A stretch of DNA of 8,144 nt, taken from positions 1 through 8,144 of the forward strand of contig JBEVMS010000154.1 in the NCBI GenBank assembly GCA_040508515.1, in the 5' to 3' direction. Below, one piece after another: positions 1 to 5,644 of the stretch. Every line of letters begins with the position of its first letter. The first letter of the stretch is position 1. Under the pieces are notes generated by a model. That model saw nothing but the letters and a program-made list of their open reading frames with translations, was not told where the DNA came from and ran no database searches. Source of the DNA: JBEVMS01 sp040508515 (GTDB taxonomy: Bacteria > Pseudomonadota > Gammaproteobacteria > Xanthomonadales > Rhodanobacteraceae). The position numbers and the translations under genes were made by a program.

Positions 1-2
1 CC

Positions 3-449
3 AAGGCGCTGGGCTTGTTGGCGCGGCGCGAACATTCGCGCCGCGAACAGGGCCGCAAGCTCGAACAGGGCGGTTATGAGCGCGACGAAGCCGGCGCCGC
101 GCTGGAACGGCTGGGCGAACAGAGTTACCAGGACGACGCTCGCTTCGGTCAGGTGCTGGTGCGCAGCCGTGCCAGCCACGGTTACGGTCCGCAGCGCATC
201 CGCGCCGAACTGAAAAGTCACGGTCTGGCCGATGCGGCAATCCGCCAACTGCTGCAAGAGGCCGAGCAGGACTGGGACCAACTGGCCGCCAACCAGTTGC
301 GTCGTCGCTACGGTACGACCGCTCCGGGCGACGCGGCCGAGCGGGCCAAGCGTGCGCAGTTTCTACTTCGTCGCGGCTTCGATGGCGCCAGCGTGCGTGC
401 TGCGCTGGCGGTGGAGATCGAGCTGGACGAATTCGACGGCGAGGATTGA
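3..449 (+). CDS. recX: Regulatory protein RecX, 5' end cut off by the window edge
   Basis: RecX binds RecA filaments and modulates recombinase activity in the cytoplasm; it is normally encoded directly after recA. The frame is open from base 3 to a TGA at 447-449, giving about 148 visible residues. The visible protein opens with KALGLLARREHSRREQGRKL, the usual first RecX repeat. It then has ERLGEQSYQDDARFGQ, the family motif GYGPQRIRAEL in the second repeat, and a C-terminal RRGFDGASVRAAL repeat. It ends in an acidic tail (ELDEFDGED). An in-frame TTG at 15 is not the real start, because conserved sequence lies upstream of it; only a short N-terminal stretch should be missing. The recX-alaS-csrA order matches the xanthomonad lexA-recA-recX-alaS-csrA neighbourhood. 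Family assignment is by recognition of motifs, not by a search. Confidence 0.88.
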   Translation, partial: KALGLLARREHSRREQGRKLEQGGYERDEAGAALERLGEQSYQDDARFGQVLVRSRASHGYGPQRIRAELKSHGLADAAIRQLLQEAEQDWDQLAANQLRRRYGTTAPGDAAERAKRAQFLLRRGFDGASVRAALAVEIELDEFDGED

Positions 450-810
450 AGCTTGGTGGCATGGGCTGACTCACCAGACCAGACCAGACACGGCAGCGTT
501 GCGTGGGGCAGGGGTACAACAGGCCCGCACCTTCTTTCGATCATGATCTTGGCGGCGATGGTTGATCTCGGCCGGGCAACCCGAAGGGCGCGCAAGCCTG
601 CCGGTCGATCAACCAGGCGCGCGGTTGCCGCAGTATCGCCCCGCACCCTTGCCGCGACACGTCAGCCCCTTGCGCAGCAAGCCTTCCGCCGCCAAAGTAG
701 TAAGGCTAGACCCCAGCGAAATGACGCGAGCGGTAGTCGGTGCATTCGCGCCTCTACGCGCCGCGTTCCGCTACCGATGCGCCCGCCGCAGCCTGCCGCC
801 ACGAAGCCTT
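450..810. other. Gene-free recX-alaS interval (alaS leader)
   Basis: I find no convincing gene in these 361 bases. Frames open across them are continuations of other frames or lack coding character. It holds an 8-bp dyad (560-614, listed separately), a small CTTGC/GCAAG stem near 669-681, and a CGGTAG (731-736)/CTACCG (771-776) pair shortly before the alaS start. I could not find a convincing sigma-70 promoter, though one must lie here or upstream if alaS is transcribed separately from recX. The length is large for two genes often placed close together, so a regulated leader is plausible. Confidence 0.5.
560..614 (+). promoter_or_regulatory. Inverted repeat in alaS leader (candidate operator or RNA stem)
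   Basis: GGTTGATC at 560-567 is exactly complementary to GATCAACC at 607-614, and a few further GCCGG/CCGG pairs are possible inside. It lies about 200 bases before the alaS ATG. In E. coli, AlaRS is known to repress its own gene by binding a palindrome flanking the transcription start; whether this dyad has a similar role is inference. A T-box is not expected in this lineage and none of its hallmarks were seen. Confidence 0.35.
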
Positions 811-3453
811 ATGAAAACCGCCGAAATCCGCTCCGCCTTCCTCGCGTTCTTTCGCTCCAAGGACCACACCATCGTGCCGTCCAGCTCGTTGGTGCCGTCC
901 AGCGATCCGACCCTGCTGTTCACCAACTCCGGCATGGTGCAGTTCAAGAACGTGTTTCTCGGCAGCGAAAAGCCCGGCTACGTGCGCGCGGCCGATGTGC
1001 AGCGTTGCCTGCGCGCCGGCGGCAAGCACAACGACCTGGATGCGGTCGGTTATACCGCGCGCCATCACACCTTTTTTGAAATGCTGGGCAACTGGTCGTT
1101 CGGCGATTATTTCAAGCGCGATGCGATCCATTACGCCTGGGAGCTGCTGACCGGCGTGTTCAAGCTGCCGGCCGAGCGCTTGACCGTCACGGTCTATCAC
1201 ACCGACGACGAGGCCTACGGCATCTGGCACGAGCAGATCGGCGTGCCGGCCGAGCGGATCGTGCGGATCGGCGACAACAAAGGCGCGCCCTACGCGTCGG
1301 ACAATTTTTGGCAGATGGCCGATACCGGTCCCTGCGGCCCTTGCACCGAGATTTTCTACGATCACGGCGAGGGCATCGCTGGCGGTCCGCCCGGCTCGCC
1401 GGATGAGGACGGCGATCGCTTCATCGAAATCTGGAACCTCGTGTTCATGCAGTTCGACCGCGCGCCGGACGGCACACTGTCGCCGTTGCCGGCCCCCTGC
1501 GTGGATACCGGCATGGGTCTGGAGCGCCTGGCCGCGGTGCTGCAGCACGTGCATTCGAACTACGAGATCGACCTGTTCGCGCACCTGATTCGCGTCGCCG
1601 GTGAACTGACCAAGACCGCCGATCTGGGTAACAAGTCGCTGCGGGTGATCGCCGATCACATCCGCGCTTGCTCGTTCCTAATCGTCGACGGCGTGCTGCC
1701 GTCCAATGAGGGGCGCGGCTACGTGCTGCGCCGGATCATCCGGCGCGCGCTGCGCCACGGTTGGATGCTCGGCGTGCGTGGCGACTTCTTCTGGAAGATG
1801 GTGCAGCCGCTGGTCGAAGAGATGGGCGAGGCCTATCCGGAGCTGGCGGCCAAGCGCGCCTTCGTCGAAGAGGCGCTGCGCACCGAAGAACAGCGCTTCG
1901 GCGAGACGCTGGAACACGGCATGCGTGTGTTCGATGAAGTCGCGGCCAAGTCGGGCAGCAGCATTCCCGGCGTCGATGCGTTCCGGCTCTATGACACTTA
2001 CGGTTTCCCGGTCGACCTCACCGCCGACATCGCGCGCGAACGTGGTTTGAGCGTCGACATGGTCGGCTTCGAGCAAGCCATGAACGAGCAACGCGAGCGC
2101 GCTCGCGCCGCAGGCAAGTTCGAGGCCAAGGGTCAACTGCCGGCCGAGTTGGCCAGCCGTCTGCAGCCCAGCGTGTTCCTCGGCTACGACGCGCTCAGCG
2201 ATGAGGCGGGTGTGGTGGTCGGCATCGTGCGCGCCGGCAAGCAGTTTGATCAATTGGTCGCGGGCGAGGAGGGCTTGGTGATTCTCGATCGCACGCCGTT
2301 CTACGCCGAGTCCGGCGGCCAGGTCGGCGATACTGGCGAGCTGGCCTCGGCCGGCGGTCGTTTCGAGGTCAGCGATACCTTGAAGATGGGCGGCGTGTTT
2401 TTCGGCCATGCCGGTCGCTGGCAGGGCACGCAGCCGTTGAAGGTGGGCGATTCGGTGAGCGCCGCGGTTGATGCGGTACGTCGTCAGGCGACCGTGCTCA
2501 ACCATTCGGCCACCCATTTGCTGCATGCCGCGTTGCGTGAAGTGTTGGGTGAGCATGTCGCGCAGAAGGGCTCGCTGGTTGCGCCCGAGCGTTTGCGTTT
2601 TGACTTCTCGCACTTCAAGCCGATCAGCGCCGATGAGCTCAAGCGCATCGAGTCGCTGGTGAACGATCAAGTGCGCCGCAACGCCGTTGCCGAAACGCAT
2701 CAGATGGGCTATGACGCGGCGATCGAATTCGGCGCCATCGCCTTGTTCGGCGAGAAATACGGCGACGAAGTGCGTGTGTTGAAGATGGGCGATTTCTCCA
2801 CCGAGCTGTGCGGTGGCACCCACGTCAATCGCACCGGCGACATCGGCCTGTTCAAGATTGTCAGCGAATCGGGTGTGGCTTCGGGCGTGCGTCGCATCGA
2901 GGCAGTCACCGGCGTGGGTGCGCTGGCCTATGTGGCCGACGAGGAACGCCGCCTGGGTGAGTTGTCGTCGCTGCTTTCCAGCAGTGGCGAGGATGCCATC
3001 GACAAACTGCGCCAGTTGTTCGACAAACAGAAGAAACTGGAGCGTGAACTCGATTCGCTACGCAGCAAGGCAGCCGGTTCGGCCACCGCCGATCTGGCCG
3101 GTTCGGCGCACGAGGTGGATGGCATCAAGGTGATCGCCGCACGTCTCGAAGGCTTCGATGCCAAGTCGCTGCGCGATAGCGTTGATCAGCTCAAGCAGCA
3201 ACTTGGCGATTGCGTGGTGCTGCTGGCCGGCGCCGCTGACGGGCGGGTATCTCTGGTGGCCGGCGTGCATGGGAAAGCTTCTGGCAAGGTGAAGGCGGGT
3301 AGTGTTGTCGCTCATGTCGCCCAGCAGATCGAAGGCAAGGGTGGTGGACGCGCAGATATGGCTCAAGGCGGAGGTGTCGACCTGCCCAATTTGCCGGCGC
3401 TGTTGGCCGGGTTGCCCGATTGGGTGCGCGGTGAACTGGCTGCCACGGCGTGA
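811..3453 (+). CDS. alaS: Alanine--tRNA ligase (AlaRS)
   Basis: A cytoplasmic class II aminoacyl-tRNA synthetase: it activates alanine with ATP, charges tRNA-Ala, and hydrolyses mischarged Ser- or Gly-tRNA-Ala. The protein has 880 residues, close to E. coli AlaRS (876). The start is ATG 811, because MKTAEIRSAFLAFF is the family N-terminus; the frame is open upstream to 562 (TTG), but that stretch has no AlaRS character. The ribosome binding site is weak (GAAG, 803-806). The aminoacylation core includes GKHNDLDAVGYTARHHTFFE (motif 2 region) and DTGMGLER at residues 232-239 (motif 3). The editing domain has the zinc ligands H565, H569, C667 and H671 (HSATH and CGGTH), almost the E. coli numbering. 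The C-terminal C-Ala domain ends in a glycine-rich GKGGGRADMAQGGG segment typical of DHHA1. The gene appears intact and normal, between recX and csrA. Confidence 0.98.
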   Translation: MKTAEIRSAFLAFFRSKDHTIVPSSSLVPSSDPTLLFTNSGMVQFKNVFLGSEKPGYVRAADVQRCLRAGGKHNDLDAVGYTARHHTFFEMLGNWSFGDYFKRDAIHYAWELLTGVFKLPAERLTVTVYHTDDEAYGIWHEQIGVPAERIVRIGDNKGAPYASDNFWQMADTGPCGPCTEIFYDHGEGIAGGPPGSPDEDGDRFIEIWNLVFMQFDRAPDGTLSPLPAPCVDTGMGLERLAAVLQHVHSNYEIDLFAHLIRVAGELTKTADLGNKSLRVIADHIRACSFLIVDGVLPSNEGRGYVLRRIIRRALRHGWMLGVRGDFFWKMVQPLVEEMGEAYPELAAKRAFVEEALRTEEQRFGETLEHGMRVFDEVAAKSGSSIPGVDAFRLYDTYGFPVDLTADIARERGLSVDMVGFEQAMNEQRERARAAGKFEAKGQLPAELASRLQPSVFLGYDALSDEAGVVVGIVRAGKQFDQLVAGEEGLVILDRTPFYAESGGQVGDTGELASAGGRFEVSDTLKMGGVFFGHAGRWQGTQPLKVGDSVSAAVDAVRRQATVLNHSATHLLHAALREVLGEHVAQKGSLVAPERLRFDFSHFKPISADELKRIESLVNDQVRRNAVAETHQMGYDAAIEFGAIALFGEKYGDEVRVLKMGDFSTELCGGTHVNRTGDIGLFKIVSESGVASGVRRIEAVTGVGALAYVADEERRLGELSSLLSSSGEDAIDKLRQLFDKQKKLERELDSLRSKAAGSATADLAGSAHEVDGIKVIAARLEGFDAKSLRDSVDQLKQQLGDCVVLLAGAADGRVSLVAGVHGKASGKVKAGSVVAHVAQQIEGKGGGRADMAQGGGVDLPNLPALLAGLPDWVRGELAATA

Positions 3454-3466
3454 TATGAACGATAGC

Positions 3467-3481
3467 GGCAACGTGGTTGCC
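3467..3481 (+). other. Short hairpin after alaS
   Basis: GGCAAC (3467-3472) and GTTGCC (3476-3481) form a perfect 6-bp stem around the 3-base loop GTG, 13 bases after the alaS stop. No T-run follows, so it is not a standard intrinsic terminator. It could protect the mRNA end, pause polymerase or be incidental. alaS transcription may well continue into csrA. Confidence 0.35.
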
Positions 3482-3498
3482 ATATACGAACGGTTGCA

Positions 3499-3528
3499 TT
3501 GCGGAGCTCAAGCGCGCTCGGCTAGTAT
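3499..3528 (+). promoter_or_regulatory. Weak candidate sigma-70 promoter for csrA
   Basis: TTGCGG (3499-3504) and TAGTAT (3523-3528) are 18 bases apart, matching the consensus at 3/6 and 4/6 positions. Use of it would give a csrA leader of about 200 nucleotides containing all the GGA motifs described below. The call rests on sequence match only, and other promoters within or before alaS are possible. Confidence 0.3.
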
Positions 3529-3583
3529 CTGTGAAATTGCGATGCCGCTTTTGTTGCAGTGGGATCGCGTGTCGTGACACCTA

Positions 3584-3727
3584 ATTATGGGATGTCGTAA
3601 TGGAGCCGGGGAAGGCGGTTGGGCCTTCGACGGACAAATCGTCGAACTGTCATGCGGGACGAGCGCTCAGGGGTGAGGCGTCTCTATGTCAGCAGGCCTA
3701 AGACCTAAACCAAAAGATTTCATGGAG
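3584..3727 (+). promoter_or_regulatory. csrA leader with clustered GGA motifs (candidate CsrA autoregulation region)
   Basis: Six GGA motifs begin at 3590, 3602, 3610, 3632, 3657 and 3724. The first sits in ATTATGGGATGT (3584-3595), which matches 9 of 12 positions of the CsrA SELEX consensus RUACARGGAUGU. The last is the Shine-Dalgarno sequence GGAG of csrA (3724-3727), eight bases before the ATG. CsrA binds GGA-bearing leaders and is known to control its own mRNA in E. coli through several leader sites. Similar autoregulation here is a reasonable inference but not shown. Confidence 0.5.
3626..3646 (+). promoter_or_regulatory. Hairpin presenting GGA in the csrA leader
   Basis: TTCGACG (3626-3632) pairs perfectly with CGTCGAA (3640-3646), leaving a 7-base loop GACAAAT. 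The GGA at 3632-3634 spans the closing pair and loop; if the closing G-C pair opens, the whole GGA lies in the loop, the preferred CsrA presentation. It sits about 90 bases before the csrA start. Confidence 0.5.
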
Positions 3728-3735
3728 TATCAATC

Positions 3736-3942
3736 ATGTTGATTCTGACCCGCCGGGTCGGTGAAACCTTGATGATCGGTGACGAAGTGACCGTTACCGT
3801 GCTAGGCGTGAAAGGTAATCAGGTGCGCATCGGTATCAACGCGCCCAAAAACGTCGCGGTGCATCGCGAAGAAATCTATCAGCGCATCAAGAACGAACAC
3901 GACCCCGATGGCAACGGACCCGATAGCTCCGGCGATCATTAA
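3736..3942 (+). CDS. csrA: Carbon storage regulator CsrA (RsmA)
   Basis: A small homodimeric RNA-binding protein of the cytoplasm. It binds GGA motifs in mRNA leaders to change translation and stability; in xanthomonads RsmA/CsrA controls virulence traits, motility and biofilm. The protein has 68 residues, beginning MLILTRRVGETLMIGDEVTV. The first 38 residues match the E. coli protein except at position 34 (I for V, from memory). Residues L4, R6 and R44, important for RNA binding in E. coli CsrA, are all present. The C-terminal 17 or so residues (NEHDPDGNGPDSSGDH) are acidic and variable, as usual. The start is fixed by GGAG at 3724-3727, eight bases upstream. It follows alaS by 282 bases and precedes tRNA-Ser by 79, with no clear terminator between csrA and the tRNA promoter. 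Confidence 0.97.
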   Translation: MLILTRRVGETLMIGDEVTVTVLGVKGNQVRIGINAPKNVAVHREEIYQRIKNEHDPDGNGPDSSGDH

Positions 3943-3956
3943 TTAGCAATTAGGGC

Positions 3957-3985
3957 TTTACCTGCGCGTTGTCGGTCGCTATCCT
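3957..3985 (+). promoter_or_regulatory. Promoter of tRNA-Ser
   Basis: TTTACC (3957-3962) and TATCCT (3980-3985) are exactly 17 bases apart, each matching 4/6 consensus positions. The predicted start is near 3992, about 30 bases before the mature tRNA. The bases just after the -10 (TACCGGC) are fairly GC-rich, as in growth-rate-controlled stable-RNA promoters. The position directly before a tRNA and the ideal spacing are the support. Confidence 0.6.
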
Positions 3986-4021
3986 TACCGGCTTCGCAGC
4001 AGTGAAATTGCGAAGATCAAC

Positions 4022-4114
4022 GGAGAGATGCCCGAGAGGCCGAAGGGGCTCCCCTGCTAAGGGAGTATAGGGTCAAAAGCCTTATCGAGGGTTCGAATCC
4101 CTCTCTCTCCGCCA
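4022..4114 (+). tRNA. tRNA-Ser (anticodon GCU), CCA encoded
   Basis: This tRNA decodes AGC and AGU serine codons. The acceptor stem pairs GGAGAGA (4022-4028) with TCTCTCC (4104-4110), followed by discriminator G4111 and an encoded CCA (4112-4114). The anticodon stem pairs CTCCC (4049-4053) with GGGAG (4061-4065) around the loop CTGCTAA, placing anticodon GCT at 4056-4058. The T arm GAGGG TTCGAAT CCCTC is canonical. The 93-base length and long variable arm are typical of class II serine tRNAs. Its 3' end is a common integration target, and an integrase gene begins about 90 bases downstream. Confidence 0.97.
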
Positions 4115-4123
4115 GATACACAT

Positions 4124-4150
4124 AAGCCCCTGTTTATTCAGGGGTTTTTT
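4124..4150 (+). terminator. Intrinsic terminator of tRNA-Ser
   Basis: CCCCTG (4127-4132) pairs with CAGGGG (4139-4144) around the loop TTTATT, followed by six T (4145-4150). The stem can be extended by a G-T and two A-T pairs at its base. It starts ten bases after the tRNA and ends its transcript. Confidence 0.9.
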
Positions 4151-4204
4151 GTATCTTGACCAAGTGCTTTGGCAGTACGCAAATCGCGCCATAAAAGCGT
4201 CGAA

Positions 4205-4867
4205 ATGCGCATTCCAAACCACCTCCGGCTGGCCTCATCTCACGTCTGGCATTTCCGTCAAGTGGTGCCCGCAGACCTGCAGGACTTCTTTGGTCGAAGC
4301 ACGCTGATGCGTAGCCTTCGAGCCACGGATTTGCTGACGGCACAGCGACGTGCACTTGAGTGGGCACAGCAGTATGCTCAGGCCTTCGCGACTGCTAGGA
4401 GGCAGGGCGTGGGCAAGGAAAGCATGCCGATCGTGGATGAAATCCTCAGGTCAGCCAAGAGAAAGAAGACCGAACCGTACGGTGCGATCCAAATTGAAGC
4501 CAGGTGAAAAAGACCATTGTCTGGCGATGGAAGCATTGGGTCGAATTCGGATTGAATGCATCGGTCCGCTCTCGAACGAATTATTCGTCCAGCTCCCCAA
4601 AGAAAAAACTGTCACCGCCAAACGTGCTCAAATCTTGGGTCGGCCGTCGTAGTTGCGGGTAACACTTCCTGTTGAGCATGCACTTTCACCAAGGGGTCGC
4701 GCTGGCCGGGCTTCGGCACCTTCGTCATTGCTTCGCGGTGGCGGAGTTCCACCACTTGCCATCGGCAAAGCGGCGGTGAAGTGGCTGGCGAACATCAAGT
4801 CCGACACCCTGCGAAAAACTTTCATCATCAAATCTGCGGCCATCAATGGCTTTGTTGCCTTATGGTG
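4205..4867 (+). pseudogene. Broken tyrosine-recombinase (island integrase), N-terminal part only
   Basis: Integrases of this type move islands and prophages into tRNA 3' ends. From ATG 4205 the protein reads MRIPNHLRLASSHVWHFRQV, then PADLQDFFGRSTLMRSL. This resembles the N-terminal DUF6538-type domain of xanthomonad tyrosine integrases (family from memory). The frame stops at 4505-4507. Integrase-like sequence then resumes in another frame (GEKDHCLAMEAL), so a small indel lies near 4500. That frame meets a TAG at 4650-4652, followed by about 110 bases of unlike, proline/arginine-rich translation. It then recovers as IGKAAVKWLANIKSDTLRK and TFIIKSAAINGFVALW, which looks like the SAM-like core-binding domain. 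The frame is lost near 4867 at the IS-1 edge. The catalytic domain with its R, H, R and Y residues is absent, so the gene cannot be functional. A TTG at 4169 is an alternative, less likely start. Confidence 0.72.
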
Positions 4868-5379
4868 ACAAGAAGCAACTGATCCAAGATGCGGGTCAAC
4901 GGATGGCCGCCGATCGCCCGCTCCGGCACGATCGCGATCGACCCATGCGTTGCGTCATCGACGATGGTCAGGCACTTGATCACCCGGCCTTCGGCCGTGC
5001 GATCGAACACGAAGTCCATTGACCACACCTCGTTGGCCAGTTGCGGCCGCACCAGTGGCTGGCGTTTGGACACGGGCACCTTCTTGCGCTTGCGTCGAGG
5101 CACCTGCAGTTTGGCCAAGGCTTAGAGCCGCTCGACGCGCTTGTGATTGACCACCACGCCGGCCTGGCGCAGCTTCAGGTAGATCATGCCGGTACCGTAA
5201 CGGCGATGCCGGTGCGCCAAAGTCAGAATGCGTTCGCGCAGCAACGCATTGCTGTCGGGCGCCGACTCGTAGCGCAGCGCACTGGCACTCATGCGAACGA
5301 CGCGCAGCGCCCGCCGTTCGCTCAATCCATGGGAGATCATCTGCCGCACCAACTGCCGTCGTGCCGGTGCGGTTACCAC
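4843..5379 (-). pseudogene. IS-1 orfB: IS3-family transposase (rve/DDE), stop codon and 3' truncation
   Basis: The minus frame runs from GTG 5379 (MVTAPARRQLVRQMISHGLS) through GTGMIYLKLRQAGVVVNHKR, the HTH_21-type region preceding the integrase core. It reaches a TAA at 5122-5124, directly after KRVERL. The same frame continues past it with ALAKLQVPRRKRKKVPVSKR and VWSMDFVFDRTAEGRVIKC. Relatives have a tyrosine at the stop position, so this is a simple nonsense change. The first catalytic aspartate (WSMDF) is present. The similarity ends at HPLTRILDQL near 4880, before the second Asp and the Glu. The last 16 or so residues to 4843 are read from foreign sequence. The protein would be produced with orfA by -1 frameshifting if intact. 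Confidence 0.85.
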
Positions 5380-5594
5380 TTTTTTCGCTGCGCCTCACGC
5401 GTGATCTCGTTCTCCAGCATCGACTCGGCCAGCAGCTTCTTCAGCCGGGTGTTATCTGTCTCCAACTCCTTCAGCCGCTTGGCCTCGGACACCGTCATGC
5501 CGCCGAACTTGCTGCGCCACAGGTAGTAGCTCGCCTCCGAAAAACCGTGCCGACGGCACAGCTCCTTCACCGCATGGGATCGGACTCTAAACAC
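5373..5594 (-). pseudogene. IS-1 orfA: helix-turn-helix transposase subunit, N-terminus damaged
   Basis: From GTG 5594 the frame gives 73 residues: an atypical MFRVRSHA, then VKELCRRHGFSEASYYLWRS and KFGGM, the usual DNA-binding helix-turn-helix. After that comes a leucine-rich coiled coil (RLKELETDNTRLKKLLAESM) and the end EAQRKKW. IS3 orfA proteins normally begin with about 20 further residues (pattern M+xSRFxxEQI..LKxxEAG), which are missing. An ATG at about 5575 (ATGCGGTGA), in a different frame, suggests the true start codon has been fused to the middle of the gene by a small deletion. It overlaps orfB by seven bases. The gene would be regulatory and DNA-recognising in an intact element. 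Confidence 0.78.
5379..5385 (-). promoter_or_regulatory. A AAA AAG -1 ribosomal frameshift site in IS-1
   Basis: On the minus strand orfA reads CGA AAA AAG TGG TAA, so the heptamer A AAA AAG lies in phase just before the stop. A slip of -1 enters the orfB frame (KKVVTAPARRQ). This is the established way IS3-family elements make the OrfAB transposase. Confidence 0.85.
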
Positions 5595-5622
5595 GCGGAC
5601 TACTCAATTTTGGGTGGCGTCG

Positions 5623-5644
5623 GGCTAGTTTGTGGGGGGATTAC
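5623..5644 (-). repeat. Repeat copy A (GTAATCCCCCCACA...), end of EcsC gene and start of IS-1
   Basis: Read on the minus strand it begins GTAATCCCCCCACA and continues to ACTAGC. 19 of 22 bases match copy B at 7923-7944, in the same orientation. In both places the repeat directly precedes an IS3-family orfA on the minus strand. It most likely represents the left terminus of this IS type. Here it supplies the last residues and stop (NPPTN, TAG) of the EcsC-like gene. Confidence 0.7.

Larger units (their letters stand above)
4868..5623 (-). mobile_element. IS-1: truncated IS3-family insertion sequence
   Basis: It holds an orfA/orfB pair on the minus strand with an A AAA AAG slippery site at the overlap, the standard IS3-family layout. 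The 3' half of orfB is gone, so the element is roughly 0.75 kb instead of about 1.2-1.3 kb. No terminal repeat was found at the low-coordinate end, where the sequence passes straight into the integrase remnant near 4868-4885. The left terminus is judged to be near 5623-5644, where a copy of the GTAATCCCCCCACA repeat sits. The outer limits are uncertain by tens of bases. It is dead: one internal stop and loss of two catalytic residues. Confidence 0.75.

Noticed and set aside
562..810. In-frame upstream extension of alaS from a TTG at 562
   Set aside because: The extra 83 residues are arginine/proline-rich and unlike AlaRS; MKTAEIRSAFLAFF at 811 is the family N-terminus.
754..2823. Long minus-strand open frames opposite alaS (754-1659 and 1678-2823)
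   Set aside because: They are antisense shadows of a high-GC coding gene, with no recognisable domain or ribosome binding site.
3302..3577. Plus-strand frame across the alaS 3' end and the csrA leader, and minus frames 3058-3580
   Set aside because: They overlap the conserved AlaRS C-terminus and have no family features; the part beyond alaS is better explained as leader.
3569..3580. GTGTC-GT-GACAC inverted repeat before csrA as an operator
   Set aside because: Only five base pairs per arm, with no known regulator and no clear promoter around it.
4845..4860. GGCTTTGTTGCC resembling IS5-type terminal sequences (and TTTGTCGCAACA near 6764)
   Set aside because: The first is part of integrase codons (GFVA); the second has no partner repeat or transposase nearby, and a match of about ten bases is weak.
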